NCBI GenBank assembly: GCA_029279945.1
Contig: JAJUHK010000002.1
Span: 248,001-312,000 of the forward strand
Direction: 5' to 3'
Length of the DNA stretch: 64,000 bases
From: Pseudidiomarina indica
Lineage (GTDB): Bacteria > Pseudomonadota > Gammaproteobacteria > Enterobacterales > Alteromonadaceae
The notes under the pieces were generated by a model. The model worked only from the letters and a program-made list of their open reading frames with translations. It had not been told where the DNA came from and made no database searches. Both the position numbers and the translations under genes were made by a program. Shown here piece by piece: positions 48,192 to 59,473 of this stretch. Position 1 is the first letter of the stretch, and each line of letters begins with the position of its first letter.

Positions 48192-48645
48192 CACGCCAAC
48201 TCCCTGGAATGCGCCGTACGCCAGTTGCAGTTACCCATGCCTGTTGTTCGACCGTGATCCAGCCATGGCCACTGGGCAATTGGACGCTCACTTGCACCAA
48301 CCAGCGATTGGCCGACTCACCAGTCACCCACTGGACAACATCTAACAGGCGGCTATGCAGCTGGTAAGCTAAACCATTCAACTGGCCTTGGTCATGATAA
48401 CTGGTGCGTTGCGGTGGCAGCTGCGGCAATGTTTGCACGCCCTGCGCCAACACCGCATCTGCCACAATTTGCACCAGCTGTTGTTGCGTATAAAGCGCTA
48501 GTATACGCTGCTCCATGGCAGCAAACTGGGTACGATACAAGGTCGCCAGCACCATAACACTCAACAACGCCACGGCGGTTCCCAAGGTGGCAAACCCACG
48601 CGTATTGGTGGCAGTGCGCTGCGGTTGGCGAAAGATTCCAAGCAC
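48178..48645 (-). CDS. PilX-like pilus assembly protein
   Basis: This 155-residue protein has an N-terminal segment RGFATLGTAVALLSVMVL of the PilX/minor pilin type, lacking the usual glutamate at position 5 of the mature helix. It is placed between PilW and PilV, as in the standard minor-pilin order. The assignment rests on position and N terminus. Confidence 0.7.
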   Translation of the reverse strand: MLGIFRQPQRTATNTRGFATLGTAVALLSVMVLATLYRTQFAAMEQRILALYTQQQLVQIVADAVLAQGVQTLPQLPPQRTSYHDQGQLNGLAYQLHSRLLDVVQWVTGESANRWLVQVSVQLPSGHGWITVEQQAWVTATGVRRIPGSWRDAGL

Positions 48646-48646
48646 G

Positions 48647-49246
48647 CTAATTGACCTCGCCGTTCGGTATCGTCACCAGCGCTTGATACTCTCGAACCCA
48701 CTGGGGCTGATGCGGATGCGTAACACGCAAACGAATACGCACCAAGGGGAGTACCGCGGCAGTCAGCTGCACGGGTTCAAACGTCAGTGCCAGCACGGTT
48801 ACATTGGCAGCATGGGTTATACTTTGCCAGCCAGTTTGGTCACAGTCGGCACCTTGTTGGCGCTGCTGCAGTTGCCGTTGATGTATACGAAACCCAAATT
48901 GTTCCGTATCACCATCGTGCACACCATTAGCATTGGCATCGTAACTAAACAAAATGCAATCGGTTCTGGGGTAACGCGGCACTTTAAATAGCGGCGGTAG
49001 CGACGGCGTAACACGCCACTGCTCATCTGCGTGGGCATGATAACCGGCGCGCCGAATTTCTCGCGTCATCAGCAGCAATGCCGTTATTGCATCTTCTTGC
49101 GCATGGCTTAACTGCAATGACCGAGCCTGACTGGTCAACACCTGAGTGACTAAGAACAGCATGCTGCCGAGCAACACCAATCCCACGGCCATGCTGACCA
49201 CCAACTCAATGAGCGTAAACCCACAACGACTATTAGCAGGTAGCAT
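48647..49246 (-). CDS. Type IV pilus minor pilin PilW-like
   Basis: This 199-residue protein has a class III leader CG|FTLIELVVSMAVGLVLLGSML. Cysteines near DCILFSYDANANGVHDG and ADCDQTGW may form a disulfide. The D-N-D-rich loop (DANANGVHDGDTEQFGF) is a feature of PilW C-terminal regions. It starts 13 bp inside the FimT-like gene. Confidence 0.85.
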   Translation of the reverse strand: MLPANSRCGFTLIELVVSMAVGLVLLGSMLFLVTQVLTSQARSLQLSHAQEDAITALLLMTREIRRAGYHAHADEQWRVTPSLPPLFKVPRYPRTDCILFSYDANANGVHDGDTEQFGFRIHQRQLQQRQQGADCDQTGWQSITHAANVTVLALTFEPVQLTAAVLPLVRIRLRVTHPHQPQWVREYQALVTIPNGEVN

Positions 49247-49757
49247 GAGCGCTGAATTCTCCCAACTGACATAATCTGACCCGGCCTAAGGTACTGACCA
49301 CCACGCGTAATTCACTGGGCGTTAGTGCTGCCGTTAGCGTTTGATAGGTTACGCTGCCGGCGTGCGCTTGGGCTAAGCCACGCTGCCCATCAAAGCGCGT
49401 ATAGGCGCCCTGCGCAAATACCGCACGCTGCAATAACACCCCTGGATAGGCCTCGCTCACTAGACGGAAATAACCGTCCGCCATAGCGCATTGTTCCCGT
49501 CGACAATCACAATCAGGCTGTAAACTAATGGCCACGCACCACTGTTCAGCACTGCCTTGCCACAGGACAAAACGTGGCTGCTGATCCAGCATGGCTTGGT
49601 AGCGTGCATGCTGTAACAACGCATAGGTATCATGGGCTGCCGCTTGCAGGCGCAACCCTGCAGTAAGTGCTTGCAAACTCGGAATCCCCCAGCTAACCGC
49701 CACGCCCAGCAGCGCCACAATGACCATCAACTCCACTAAGGTAAACCCAGTGCGCAT
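49233..49757 (-). CDS. FimT/GspH-type minor pilin
   Basis: This 174-residue protein has leader MRTG|FTLVELMVIVALLGVAVSWGIPSLQ. The C-terminal beta domain carries two cysteine pairs (DCDCRREQC). I use the ATG at 49757, with GGAG upstream; a GTG 13 codons earlier is possible. It leads the minor-pilin genes and is divergent from pilE. Confidence 0.85.
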   Translation of the reverse strand: MRTGFTLVELMVIVALLGVAVSWGIPSLQALTAGLRLQAAAHDTYALLQHARYQAMLDQQPRFVLWQGSAEQWCVAISLQPDCDCRREQCAMADGYFRLVSEAYPGVLLQRAVFAQGAYTRFDGQRGLAQAHAGSVTYQTLTAALTPSELRVVVSTLGRVRLCQLGEFSAHATC

Positions 49758-49821
49758 TGCAGCTTGTTCTCCGATTCGGTTAAATAGCCTGCTCACAGCT
49801 TAACCGATGAAGGACTATCGT

Positions 49822-50199
49822 ATGGCGGCAACACCCACAAAATTAGGTTTCACGTTACTGGAATTGATGGTAGTGGTAGCTATTGTTGGCATCTTAACCG
49901 CACTTTTGGTACCCGATGCTAGCCGGCAGGTAAGCCACGCCAAACGGGCGCAGGCATTGGCGCAGCTGCTCAGTTTACAACTTGCGCAGGAACATCATTA
50001 CTTAGTCTATGGGTATTATGCTGACTTGGCAGTCCTCGGTGCAGCACCTGACAATCCGAATTATCGCTTTCATATTGCCGACATCACCGCTACCGGTTAC
50101 CGTTTGGTCGCCACGGCCCGCGATGGTCATGATCCAGAATGTGCAGAGTTGACGCTAACGCATCTCGATGAGAAAGCGCCAGCACAATGCTGGCGCTAA
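49822..50199 (+). CDS. Type IV pilin-like protein PilE
   Basis: This 125-residue protein has leader KLG|FTLLELMVVVAIVGILTALLVP and a compact C-terminal domain with a cysteine pair (PECAEL to AQCWR). It is of the PilE minor/major pilin type. The ATG at 49822 has AAGGA upstream; the earlier ATG at 49807 has none. It is divergent from the other minor pilins, separated by 64 bp. Confidence 0.8.
   Translation: MAATPTKLGFTLLELMVVVAIVGILTALLVPDASRQVSHAKRAQALAQLLSLQLAQEHHYLVYGYYADLAVLGAAPDNPNYRFHIADITATGYRLVATARDGHDPECAELTLTHLDEKAPAQCWR
50170..50199. terminator. Hairpin between convergent pilE and ispH
   Basis: AGCGCCAGCA and TGCTGGCGCT form a perfect 10-bp stem with a CAA loop, overlapping the pilE stop codon. 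It has a short T-rich tail (TTTCT) on the minus strand, so it probably ends ispH transcription and may also protect pilE mRNA. Confidence 0.6.
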
Positions 50200-50208
50200 T
50201 GGGGGCGG

Positions 50209-51153
50209 TTATTCGATTTCCACCACCCGTAATTCAGGTGGAATTGAGAAGGTAACATTTTCTTCGCGGCCACTACGCTCTTGCACCTGAGTACCGCCCC
50301 ATGCTTGCAATTGGGCAATCACGTCACGTACCAGCACTTCTGGTGCCGAGGCGCCTGCGGTTACACCAATGCTGTGACAACCATCCAACCAAGCACGGTT
50401 AATGCAGGAAGCATCGTCAATTAAATAGGCTTTGGCACCCATTTTCTCCGCCAGCTCGCGCAAGCGGTTCGAGTTAGAGCTATTGCTTGCTCCTACCACT
50501 AGCATCAAATCCACCTCAGTGGCGATATCCCGTACCGCATCCTGACGGTTTTGCGTGGCGTAGCAAATATCATCTTTACGCGGGCCTTGAATGTTTGGAA
50601 ACTTCTGCCGCAGCGCATCAATCACCGCCGCCGTATCATCGACCGATAGGGTGGTCTGGCTCATATAATGCAGGTTGTCGGGATTCTTCACTTCCAACTG
50701 CGCCACATCTTCCACCGACTCGACCAAATAAATACCACCGTTAGCGTTATCGTACTGCCCCATAGTACCTTCCACTTCAGGGTGGCCGGCATGACCAATG
50801 AGCACGCACTCATGCCCTTTACGGCTCGCACGAGTCACTTCCATATGCACTTTAGTCACTAATGGACAAGTCGCATCGAATACCCGTAAGCCACGATCTT
50901 TGGCTTCTTGCCGCACCGCTTGCGAAACCCCGTGCGCGGAAAAAATCACAATACTATCATCAGGTACTTCATGTAGTTCATCGACAAACACCGCGCCGCG
51001 TTGACGCAATGAATCCACCACATACTTGTTATGCACCACTTCGTGGCGCACATAAATGGGTGGCTCAAAAATTTCTAAAGCCCGCTCCACAATAGTAATC
51101 GCGCGGTCAACACCGGCACAAAAACCCCGTGGATTAGCCAAAATAATGTTCAT
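50209..51153 (-). CDS. ispH: 4-hydroxy-3-methylbut-2-enyl diphosphate reductase
   Basis: IspH makes IPP and DMAPP in the last step of the MEP pathway with a 4Fe-4S cluster. It has 314 residues. The cluster cysteines are in [10 protein letters not shown] (C12), [10 protein letters not shown] and [11 protein letters not shown]. The start [10 protein letters not shown] at 51153 has GGAG; the reading to 51165 adds no homology. It ends the conserved ribF-ileS-lspA-fkpB-ispH string. Confidence 0.98.
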   Translation of the reverse strand: MNIILANPRGFCAGVDRAITIVERALEIFEPPIYVRHEVVHNKYVVDSLRQRGAVFVDELHEVPDDSIVIFSAHGVSQAVRQEAKDRGLRVFDATCPLVTKVHMEVTRASRKGHECVLIGHAGHPEVEGTMGQYDNANGGIYLVESVEDVAQLEVKNPDNLHYMSQTTLSVDDTAAVIDALRQKFPNIQGPRKDDICYATQNRQDAVRDIATEVDLMLVVGASNSSNSNRLRELAEKMGAKAYLIDDASCINRAWLDGCHSIGVTAGASAPEVLVRDVIAQLQAWGGTQVQERSGREENVTFSIPPELRVVEIE

Positions 51154-51192
51154 GATAAACTCCAATCACGCCCCCGTTACGGCGTGTTTTAG

Positions 51193-51630
51193 TTAAGGGT
51201 TCACCGCAATAATTTCAACATCAAAGCGAACCCGTTGACCTGCCAACGGATGATTAAAATCAATGGTCACGAACTGATCGTTGACGGCTCGCACAATACC
51301 CGGCAGTTCGATACCATCGGGTTGTGGGAAGGTGAAAATTTGGCCCACCTCTGGTCGCTCACCAAATTTAGTGGTATCTACCTGATAAATGTTATCTTTA
51401 TTAGGCATGCCAAAGGCATCTTCGGGCGCCAACTCAAATTCACGCTGTTCGCCCGCTTTCATACCCACTAAACAAGCTTCAAAGTTTTCGGTGAGCGAAC
51501 CGTCCCCCATCCGAAACTTGGCCGGCTTTCCCGCCACCTTAGTACTGTCTGCGACTGAGTTATCCATCAACTTAATGGTAAAGTGCAACACCACTTCGCG
51601 ACCGTGCTCGATCGCAAGACGACTGATCAT
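51193..51630 (-). CDS. fkpB: FKBP-type peptidyl-prolyl isomerase FkpB (SlpA)
   Basis: This 145-residue protein has the SlpA/SlyD-type FKBP fold with an inserted chaperone flap (AGEQREFELAPEDAFG). The motif MGDGSLTENFEACLVGMKAGE is characteristic. It overlaps lspA by four bases. Confidence 0.95.
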   Translation of the reverse strand: MISRLAIEHGREVVLHFTIKLMDNSVADSTKVAGKPAKFRMGDGSLTENFEACLVGMKAGEQREFELAPEDAFGMPNKDNIYQVDTTKFGERPEVGQIFTFPQPDGIELPGIVRAVNDQFVTIDFNHPLAGQRVRFDVEIIAVNP

Positions 51631-52139
51631 GACTGTGCCCCCTGCCGCGGTTCAAAGAATGCTTCGAGTAACATTAAAATGGCACCGATGGTAATCGCAG
51701 AGTCTGCGACATTGAATGCGGGCCAGTGCCATTGATTCACATACACATCAATAAAGTCGATGACATAGCCGTAAATTAAACGGTCAATCACGTTACCCAC
51801 TGCACCTGCCAAAATCAACGAAAACGCCAAATTCTGACGCCACAAGCCTGCTGGGTTACGCCGCAACCAAATCACTAACACCACGCTAATCGTAATGGCG
51901 AGTATGGTAAACAACCACCGTTGCCAGCCGCCTTGGTCGCTTAAGAAACTAAACGCCGCCCCAAAATTACGTACGTAAGTTAAGTTGAGGTATGGCATCA
52001 CTGCAACGCTTTCGTACAAGTCGAAAACGCGAATCACCCACTGCTTGGTGAACTGATCAATGGCTATCAGCGCCAGCGTCAGCCATAAAAATCTTAACCC
52101 GCTGGCCCGTTTCTGAGGCAATTGTCCTGAGTTACGCAA
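51627..52139 (-). CDS. lspA: Lipoprotein signal peptidase LspA
   Basis: LspA cleaves lipoprotein signal peptides in the inner membrane. It has about 170 residues and four helices. The catalytic aspartates are in [16 protein letters not shown] and [10 protein letters not shown] favour the TTG at 52139 because AGAGGAG lies seven bases upstream; the frame is open to an ATG at 52163 without a ribosome site. It overlaps ileS by eight bases. Confidence 0.95.
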   Translation of the reverse strand: MRNSGQLPQKRASGLRFLWLTLALIAIDQFTKQWVIRVFDLYESVAVMPYLNLTYVRNFGAAFSFLSDQGGWQRWLFTILAITISVVLVIWLRRNPAGLWRQNLAFSLILAGAVGNVIDRLIYGYVIDFIDVYVNQWHWPAFNVADSAITIGAILMLLEAFFEPRQGAQS

Positions 52140-54984
52140 ACTGTCGCTCCTCTCCTTCACCATCGATGTTGGTGACACAACGCTGACATAAGGTTGGATG
52201 TTCGGCTATAGTGCCAACTTCGGCGCGGTGGTGCCAACAACGCTCACACTTCTGATAGGTCGATTGTTTCACACTCACCCACACCCCGGCTAATTCACTT
52301 GCATTCACCTGCTCAGGCGCTGTTGCCACAGCTTCCACTTGCACCGCAGAGGTAATAAACGCGAATCGTAATTCATCCCCTAAACTTTGCAACTGCGCGG
52401 CAATTTCTGGCAATGCGTACACCGTCACTTCTGCTTGTAAACTGCCACCTACTTTATCGTCGCGGCGTGCTTGCTCTATCGCGCGGTTCACTTCGTCGCG
52501 CACTTCCAATACTGTCTGCCAGCGCGCTAGTTCCTCTGCACTCACCTGAATCTCAGCTGCTGCTTGATACCAACTCTCAGTGAACACATAAGATGAGCGG
52601 GTGCTGCCGTCTGCCAACTGCTGCGGTAACGCGGCCCAGATTTCCTGTGCGGTAAAGCTACAAATTGGCGCCAACCAGCGTACCAACATTTCGGCTATGT
52701 GGTACAAAGCGGTTTGACATGAGCGGCGTGCCACACTGTCGCGTTTCGCTGTGTACTGCCGGTCTTTAATGACATCTAAATAAAAACTACCCAGTTCAAT
52801 CGAGCAGAAATGCATAAGCTTCTGCACCACTAAGTGGAACTGATAGTCATCCAATGCCGTTAAAATCTCTTGTTGTAACGCAACCGCACGCGCCACAATC
52901 CAGCGGTCAATCGCCACCATATCAGCGGCCTGCACCGCATGCTCACGTGGGTCAAATTCATTCATGTTTGCCAACAAGAACCGTGCCGTGTTACGGATTC
53001 GCCGGTAGCTATCCGCCGCGCGCTTAAGGATTTCGTCAGATACCGTCATTTCCGCCGAATAATCCGTTGCCGCCACCCACAAGCGCAGAATGTCACCGCC
53101 AAGCTTATTCATCACATCTTGCGGTGCCACCACGTTACCGATGGATTTTGACATCTTGCGGCCTTGACCATCGACGGTAAAACCATGGGTCAATACTTGG
53201 CGGTATGGGGCGCGCTGGTACATCGCTACACCTGTGAGTAGTGACGACTGGAACCACCCACGGTGCTGGTCAGAACCTTCTAAATACAAATCTGCTGGCC
53301 ATTGTAGGCCTGCAGTCGTATTCAAGACAGCCTCGTGCGTCACCCCAGAGTCGAACCACACGTCGAGGGTGTCGGTTACTTTCCGATAGTCTTTTGCTTC
53401 TTCACCAAGCAACGTCTCTGGTTCCAAATCAAACCACGCCTGAATACCATCTTGCTCAACCAATTGCGCAACTTGCTCAATCAACTCTAAGGTACGCGGG
53501 TGCAATTCATCATTGTCGCGGCGGACAAATACTGCAATTGGGTTACCCCACGTGCGTTGCCGCGAAATACACCAATCTGGACGACCGTCCACCATGCTTT
53601 CAATGCGGTTTTGCCCCCACTCAGGAACCCAACGCACTTGTTTGATTTGCTCTAAGGCAGTTTTCCGCAGGCCTTGCTTATCCATGCTAATAAACCACTG
53701 TGGTGTCGCCCGGAAAATAATCGGCGTTTTATGGCGCCAGCAATGCGGATAGGAGTGGTTATAGGCTTCGTGGTGAATGAGACGGCCGGCTGCTTGCAAG
53801 GCATCGACAATAGTGCCGTTTGCCTTCATCACGTGCTGCCCTGCAAACATCGGGGTATCTGCTTTGTACACACCGTCATCACCAACGGGATTATACACTT
53901 CGAGACCGTAGCGTTGACCGACGATAAAGTCATCCACACCATGTCCCGGCGCCGTATGAACACAGCCCGTTCCTGAATCAGTGGTAACGTGCTCACCCAA
54001 AATGAGTGGCACCTGAACATCAGCAAACAGCGGGTGATGCATCATCTGATGTTCTAAGGCTTCACCTTTAGCAAAGCCCAGTTTGTGGTAGTTATCAATA
54101 CCCCAGCGCGCCATTGCTGCACTTACCAGCTCATCAGCGAGTACCAAACGCAGTGCAGGACGATCTGCAGTCGCCGCTACTTGCACTAAGGCATAATCTA
54201 AACTTGGGTGGAGCGCGATAGCGCGGTTAGCCGGGATAGTCCATGGCGTGGTCGTCCAGATCACCACCATCACTTCACCTTCACCGGTGCGATCTGCTGG
54301 ATGATCAAACAACGTCACGAACGCGGCTGGGTCGACGGGGACAAACCCCACATCGATTGCTGGCGAGCGCTTATCTTGATACTCAACTTCAGCTTCAGCC
54401 AACGCCGAGCCACAATCAGTACACCAATGCACAGGCTTAAAGCCTTGCTGTAAATGACCATTCGCAATAATTTTACCAAGTGCGCGGATACTATCCGCTT
54501 CTTGCTTCGGGTTCATGGTGAGATAAGGGCGATCCCAATCACCTAAGACACCCAGGCGTTTAAAACTCTCTCGTTGGCCATCCACTTGAGTAAGCGCATA
54601 CTCACGACATTTTTGGCGGAATTCTGCTGTGCTCAGCTTTTTGCCGGGCTTACCAAGTTTTTTCTCAACTTGTAACTCAATCGGCAAGCCGTGACAGTCC
54701 CAGCCTGGCACGTATGGCGCATCGTAATCGCTCAAGGTTTTCGCCTTGACAATCATGTCTTTTAAAATTTTGTTGACCGCATGACCAATATGAATATCAC
54801 CATTCGCGTAGGGCGGGCCATCGTGCAAAATAAACACTGGCTTACCCGCTTTAGCTTGGCGAATTAAACCGTACACGTCATCCGCGTACCACTGTTCCAA
54901 CATCTGCGGCTCACGCTGCGCCAAATTACCGCGCATCGGAAACTCTGTTTCCGGCAGATTCAGTGTGTGTTTATAGTCGGTCAT
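52132..54984 (-). CDS. ileS: Isoleucyl-tRNA synthetase
   Basis: This 950-residue class I synthetase has the HIGH-type motif [17 protein letters not shown], the editing domain in the middle ([16 protein letters not shown]), the KMSKS motif in [12 protein letters not shown], and a C-terminal zinc finger (CERCWHH and CQRC). It follows ribF by 26 bp. Confidence 0.99.
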   Translation of the reverse strand: MTDYKHTLNLPETEFPMRGNLAQREPQMLEQWYADDVYGLIRQAKAGKPVFILHDGPPYANGDIHIGHAVNKILKDMIVKAKTLSDYDAPYVPGWDCHGLPIELQVEKKLGKPGKKLSTAEFRQKCREYALTQVDGQRESFKRLGVLGDWDRPYLTMNPKQEADSIRALGKIIANGHLQQGFKPVHWCTDCGSALAEAEVEYQDKRSPAIDVGFVPVDPAAFVTLFDHPADRTGEGEVMVVIWTTTPWTIPANRAIALHPSLDYALVQVAATADRPALRLVLADELVSAAMARWGIDNYHKLGFAKGEALEHQMMHHPLFADVQVPLILGEHVTTDSGTGCVHTAPGHGVDDFIVGQRYGLEVYNPVGDDGVYKADTPMFAGQHVMKANGTIVDALQAAGRLIHHEAYNHSYPHCWRHKTPIIFRATPQWFISMDKQGLRKTALEQIKQVRWVPEWGQNRIESMVDGRPDWCISRQRTWGNPIAVFVRRDNDELHPRTLELIEQVAQLVEQDGIQAWFDLEPETLLGEEAKDYRKVTDTLDVWFDSGVTHEAVLNTTAGLQWPADLYLEGSDQHRGWFQSSLLTGVAMYQRAPYRQVLTHGFTVDGQGRKMSKSIGNVVAPQDVMNKLGGDILRLWVAATDYSAEMTVSDEILKRAADSYRRIRNTARFLLANMNEFDPREHAVQAADMVAIDRWIVARAVALQQEILTALDDYQFHLVVQKLMHFCSIELGSFYLDVIKDRQYTAKRDSVARRSCQTALYHIAEMLVRWLAPICSFTAQEIWAALPQQLADGSTRSSYVFTESWYQAAAEIQVSAEELARWQTVLEVRDEVNRAIEQARRDDKVGGSLQAEVTVYALPEIAAQLQSLGDELRFAFITSAVQVEAVATAPEQVNASELAGVWVSVKQSTYQKCERCWHHRAEVGTIAEHPTLCQRCVTNIDGEGEERQFA

Positions 54985-55010
54985 TATTTCGGTTCCTGTT
55001 CTTGTATGTC

Positions 55011-55958
55011 TTATCGTAATTGGGGTTCGATTGCGTTCGCCATCACTTGCCGGGCAATTGCTGCATCCGCTTCAATTTGCCGCTGTAACTCACCAAAATC
55101 GGCAAACTTTTGCTCGGCACGGATAAATTGGGTCGGGATCACCCGCAGCTGCTGGCCATATAAATCGCCGTTAAAATCGAACAAATGCACTTCAAGCTGC
55201 ACTTGTTTACCATCTAATGTCGGACGTCTACCAATATTAGCAACGCCTGCATACATTTTGCCATCATTGATTTGGACCTGCACTGCAAATACTCCTTGTA
55301 AAGGTGAATGCAAGCGCTTTAACTGAATATTAGCGGTCGGATAGCCAATCGTGCGGCCTTTCTTCTGGCCATGCACAACCCGCCCTTGAAACGCAAACGG
55401 GCGCCCGAGCAATGCTGCGGCATGAGCAAAATCACCAGCGGCTAATGCACGGCGCGTGGCAGTACTACTAACGCGCTCTTGGTGCTGGCGATAACTTTGG
55501 GTATCCACCACCTCAAAACCAAGCACAATACCGGCCTGTTGCAACATGGCAAAATCACCTTCGCGACCTTTACCAAAGCGGAAGTCATCACCCACCACGA
55601 GGAATTTAACGCCCAGCTGTCCGACCAGTACATGCTCAATAAACTCACGCGCAGGGTAGTTCGCAAATTTGCGATTAAAATGTACCACTAAGTGACGTTC
55701 AATCCCCTGTGCTGCGAGGGCATCGTGCTTCTCACGTAAATTGGTAAGCCGGGCTGGCGCACGATCAGGCTGGAACAACTCTTGTGGTTGCGGCTCAAAT
55801 GTCATCACCATCGCTGGCAAGCCACGGGCTTGCGCTTGCGCTCGTACTTGGGCAAGGACTGCTTGATGGCCTAAATGCACACCATCAAAGTTGCCGATAG
55901 TGAGTACACACCCACGGTGTTCTGGGCGAATATTGTGGATACCACGAATTAATTGCAT
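55011..55958 (-). CDS. ribF: Bifunctional riboflavin kinase/FAD synthetase
   Basis: RibF makes FMN and FAD, cofactors used by the NQR subunits and ApbE in this window. It has 315 residues from [10 protein letters not shown] at 55958, the E. coli-like start. The adenylyltransferase motif is [14 protein letters not shown], and the kinase domain motif is [14 protein letters not shown]. No FMN riboswitch was recognised upstream. Confidence 0.97.
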   Translation of the reverse strand: MQLIRGIHNIRPEHRGCVLTIGNFDGVHLGHQAVLAQVRAQAQARGLPAMVMTFEPQPQELFQPDRAPARLTNLREKHDALAAQGIERHLVVHFNRKFANYPAREFIEHVLVGQLGVKFLVVGDDFRFGKGREGDFAMLQQAGIVLGFEVVDTQSYRQHQERVSSTATRRALAAGDFAHAAALLGRPFAFQGRVVHGQKKGRTIGYPTANIQLKRLHSPLQGVFAVQVQINDGKMYAGVANIGRRPTLDGKQVQLEVHLFDFNGDLYGQQLRVIPTQFIRAEQKFADFGELQRQIEADAAIARQVMANAIEPQLR

Positions 55959-56047
55959 GGCTGCGTTGCAAGCCTTTTCTGTCGACATTAAAAGAAAGTG
56001 GCGATTATAGCAGGCTCACCAAAGGCTCACCAGACACACCAACCGCA

Positions 56048-57589
56048 TTAACGAAACTTCACCCGTAATACCAACACACTGAGTAAATAAGTTAACGCAC
56101 CTGCGCCAATCAACGCAGCTAATTGCCATACCCGTTCTACAAATACAGCCGCAAGCCACCAGCCACGCGCGGGCAATAACAAACAGACGACGACCACCAT
56201 GGCAATGACGGCTAGGATAACTTTGCCAATATAGGTGAAGGTACCCGGGTAACGCTTGAGCACCCCATCACGCCACAAATTGTAGCCCAGCAAACCCGCA
56301 TTCACTGCTGCCGATAACGAGGTGGCAATCGCCAGACCTACATAACCAAAGGGAATGGCAAGAATGATGTTGAACACCATATTGATGACCATAGCGATAA
56401 TACCGTAACGCACTGGCCGTGTGGTATCTTGACGCGAGTAGAAACCCGTCGCTAATACTTTCACCAGCATAAAGCTGAGCAAGCCTGAACCATAGGCGTA
56501 CAAACTATAGGACGCTAAGCGGGCATCTTCAGGGGAAAACTCACCACGCATAAAGAGTACCATCAGCATGGGCTCGGCTAAGACCAGTAACCCCGCCATA
56601 GCAGGTAAGCCTAATAGCACAACCGTGCGTATGCCCCAATCTAAGGTTTTACTAAATTCAGCAGGCGATTGGTCCACGTGGCGCGAGCTCAGTGCCGGTA
56701 AAATTACGGTAGCGATAGCGATGCCAAATAAGCCTAATGGAAATTCCAATAAACGGTCGGAGTAATACAACCAACTAATCGAACCCGTCATTAAGAATGA
56801 GGCAATCAATGTGTCCAACAACAGGTTGATCTGGCTCACCGACACCCCAAACAGAGCCGGAATCATTAACGTACGGATTTTCGTAACACCGGGGTCTGAC
56901 CACCCCCAGCGCGGGCGCACCAGTAATCCTGCTCGTTTTAAAAATGGCAGTTGGAATAAAAACTGGATGGCGCCCCCGGCAAACACACCCCAGGCCAATG
57001 CATATTCCGGTTGTTCTAGCTGTGGCGCAAGCCAAATCGCGAAGCCGATAATAGCGACGTTCAAAAAGACAGGGGTAAAGGCAGCCACGGCAAAGCGGCC
57101 AAGGGTATTGAGAATTGCGCCGGCCAATGCAGTAAAGGTGATAAACCACAAATAGGGAAACGTGATCCGTAACAAATCGGCAGCCAGCACAAACTTATGC
57201 CCTTGCGGGCCGTCGTGATACCAGTCTAAAAACCACCCAGTACCAAACAGCGCGGCCACTACCGGCGAGGCCACCACCCCAACCAAGGTAACGAGGGTAA
57301 CTAAAGTACCCAAAGTACCGGCTACACGGGCAATGAGTAGCCGTTGTTCATCCAGCGTTTTGCCCTGTTTATATTCGGTCAGAACCGGCACAAACGCCTG
57401 CGCAAATGCCCCTTCTGCAAATAATCGGCGCAGAAAGTTGGGTATTTTGTTAGCAAAAAAGAATACGTCAGCCGCGGCGCCGGCCCCCATAAGGTTCGCT
57501 ATTACCACATCGCGCACCAACCCAAGCACGCGCGAAATAAGTGTCATAAAGCTAACAATAATACCCGATTTAGCCAGTTGCCTAGACAA
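56048..57589 (-). CDS. murJ: Lipid II flippase MurJ (MviN)
   Basis: MurJ flips lipid II across the inner membrane. It has 513 residues and about 14 helices. The start is a TTG (reading MSRQLAKSG) with GAGG five bases upstream. The MOP-superfamily core, with SRVLGLVRDVVIANLMG and FRRLFAEGAFAQAFVPVL, is clear. Confidence 0.96.
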   Translation of the reverse strand: MSRQLAKSGIIVSFMTLISRVLGLVRDVVIANLMGAGAAADVFFFANKIPNFLRRLFAEGAFAQAFVPVLTEYKQGKTLDEQRLLIARVAGTLGTLVTLVTLVGVVASPVVAALFGTGWFLDWYHDGPQGHKFVLAADLLRITFPYLWFITFTALAGAILNTLGRFAVAAFTPVFLNVAIIGFAIWLAPQLEQPEYALAWGVFAGGAIQFLFQLPFLKRAGLLVRPRWGWSDPGVTKIRTLMIPALFGVSVSQINLLLDTLIASFLMTGSISWLYYSDRLLEFPLGLFGIAIATVILPALSSRHVDQSPAEFSKTLDWGIRTVVLLGLPAMAGLLVLAEPMLMVLFMRGEFSPEDARLASYSLYAYGSGLLSFMLVKVLATGFYSRQDTTRPVRYGIIAMVINMVFNIILAIPFGYVGLAIATSLSAAVNAGLLGYNLWRDGVLKRYPGTFTYIGKVILAVIAMVVVVCLLLPARGWWLAAVFVERVWQLAALIGAGALTYLLSVLVLRVKFR

Positions 57590-57628
57590 ATTAACCTCGT
57601 TGTAGCTACTTCAAATTACTGCTGCAAA

Positions 57629-59446
57629 TTAAGCGGCCGCAGCCGCTTTTTGTTGAATGTATTCGTCAATTAAACGCTCCAATATAGGCAACGGCATTGA
57701 GCCACTTTCTAAAATCACATCATGAAAGTCTCGAATATCAAACTTGTCACCTAACTCGCGTTTAGCTTTTTCGCGCAGCTCAACAAACTTCATCATGCCC
57801 ATTTTGTAAGACACCGCTTGACCAGGCCAAACAATATAACGCTCTATTTCAGCCACCACATCCGACATCGCCATACCACCGTTAGCGGCCATGTAGTTAA
57901 TCGCTTCGTCACGCGTCCAACGCTTAGCATGCATGCCGGTGTCCACCACCAAACGAATGGCGCGGAACAACTCCGCTTGCAAACGGCCAATATCACCGTA
58001 AGGGTCGTTCTGGTAAAAACCCAAATCAGCCATCAACTGCTCGGTATACAGCGCCCAGCCTTCGGTATGCACAGAAAATGGCACAAACGAGCGGAAAATA
58101 GGCAACCCTGACATTTCTTGCTGCAAAGCAATCTGATAATGATGCCCAGGCACCCCCTCATGCACCGCCAAGGTTTTCATACCGTACTTAGGCGTTGCAG
58201 TAATGTCGTATAAATTCGCGTAGAATCGCCCTGGCCGTGAGCCATCTAGCGACGGTGCTTGATAATAAGCACCAGCCGAATTGCGCTCAGCATATTCCGG
58301 TACCCGCACCACTTCGAGTTCAGCTTGCGGGCGCTTGCGAAACGCCGGGTCAATTAGCTTATCAATGTCGCCTAAAATTGCCGTATAATCAGCCAGAATT
58401 TGCTCACGGCCCGCTGCCGAGTCTTCATATAAAAACTGCGGATCAGCATTCAATTGTTGCAGCAACGTACCTATCGGTGTTTCAGAGTCATAGCCAAGGC
58501 CGTCAAATATGACCCGCATTTCGGCATGAATGCGCGCCACTTCATCAAGCCCTGTCTGGTGCACTTGGTCAGCCGATATATTTTCGGTGGTAAATTGCTT
58601 TAACTGGTACGCATAGTAGTCATCGCCATTTGGCAGCTTCCATACCCCAGCGTCGACGGTTGCTTTCGGTGCCAACGCCACAAAATAACCCAACATGTCG
58701 CGATACGCCGGGTACACCTGTTCACGTACCGCCGTCTCAGCTTGCGTAACCAGTTCCTGCTGCTGCGCAGCACTCATTTCCGTTTTCGCTAGCTTATCGC
58801 GCAGCGAAGTCACCAGTACGTTGTCGGCTACCGCCGGCTCAATAAACCCTTGCAACTGATCAATTACCGCATCAACCACAAACCGAGGAGGAATAATGCC
58901 ACGTTCTGTACTAGCGTCCACCTTCGCCAACACCCCGTCAAAGTATGGCTTAAACGCTTGTAAACGTGCTACATAGTGTTCAGCCCCTTGTCGGTCTTCA
59001 ACACGGTGCATATCGGTCATAAATGATGGCAAATTCACATGTGGCCCAGTCATTTGATTTACCGAGTAGCTATGATAACGCCATTTTTCGCCTTCAATCT
59101 GTTGGCTTAAAAAATAGTCAAAAATATCATACGAAATTAAATCTTGCCCCTCGCGCCCTTCGCGACCATACGACTGAAACGTTGCATAGGTTTCTTTTAA
59201 CTTAGCATAACCCTCGTCAGCTTTGGCAATACTGGTATCATCCAGCTCAGCATTGTGGCCACGAATACCAAACTGATCAAACAAACCCAAGTACGTCAGA
59301 GTTTGCGGCGACTCCATCGCTTGCTCTAGCATAGTACGGTCATAAAAAACACGAATAGAAAACGGCTTAAACCAAATGGCATTGGTTACTAGCACGGTTG
59401 CCGCTATCACAATAGCTAGTAGGCTGTATTTAATGAATTTCCACAT
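57629..59446 (-). CDS. DUF885 family putative metallopeptidase
   Basis: This 605-residue protein has an N-terminal helix (about 7-25) that may be a signal anchor. The family motif HEGVPGHHYQIALQQE supplies the metal-binding histidines and glutamate. Others are HTEGWALYTEQLMADLGFY near the end and PGQAVSYKMGMMKF. Known DUF885 proteins are poorly characterised, some with peptidase activity. Its ATG lies only 27 bp from a heptamer array, so its promoter must lie in or beyond that array. Confidence 0.85.
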   Translation of the reverse strand: MWKFIKYSLLAIVIAATVLVTNAIWFKPFSIRVFYDRTMLEQAMESPQTLTYLGLFDQFGIRGHNAELDDTSIAKADEGYAKLKETYATFQSYGREGREGQDLISYDIFDYFLSQQIEGEKWRYHSYSVNQMTGPHVNLPSFMTDMHRVEDRQGAEHYVARLQAFKPYFDGVLAKVDASTERGIIPPRFVVDAVIDQLQGFIEPAVADNVLVTSLRDKLAKTEMSAAQQQELVTQAETAVREQVYPAYRDMLGYFVALAPKATVDAGVWKLPNGDDYYAYQLKQFTTENISADQVHQTGLDEVARIHAEMRVIFDGLGYDSETPIGTLLQQLNADPQFLYEDSAAGREQILADYTAILGDIDKLIDPAFRKRPQAELEVVRVPEYAERNSAGAYYQAPSLDGSRPGRFYANLYDITATPKYGMKTLAVHEGVPGHHYQIALQQEMSGLPIFRSFVPFSVHTEGWALYTEQLMADLGFYQNDPYGDIGRLQAELFRAIRLVVDTGMHAKRWTRDEAINYMAANGGMAMSDVVAEIERYIVWPGQAVSYKMGMMKFVELREKAKRELGDKFDIRDFHDVILESGSMPLPILERLIDEYIQQKAAAAA

Positions 59447-59473
59447 AAAGGTATCTCGTTGTGAGTGAAGTTC

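Noticed and set aside
55959..56047. FMN riboswitch upstream of ribF
   Set aside because: The gap is under 100 bp and I see none of the conserved RFN-element segments.
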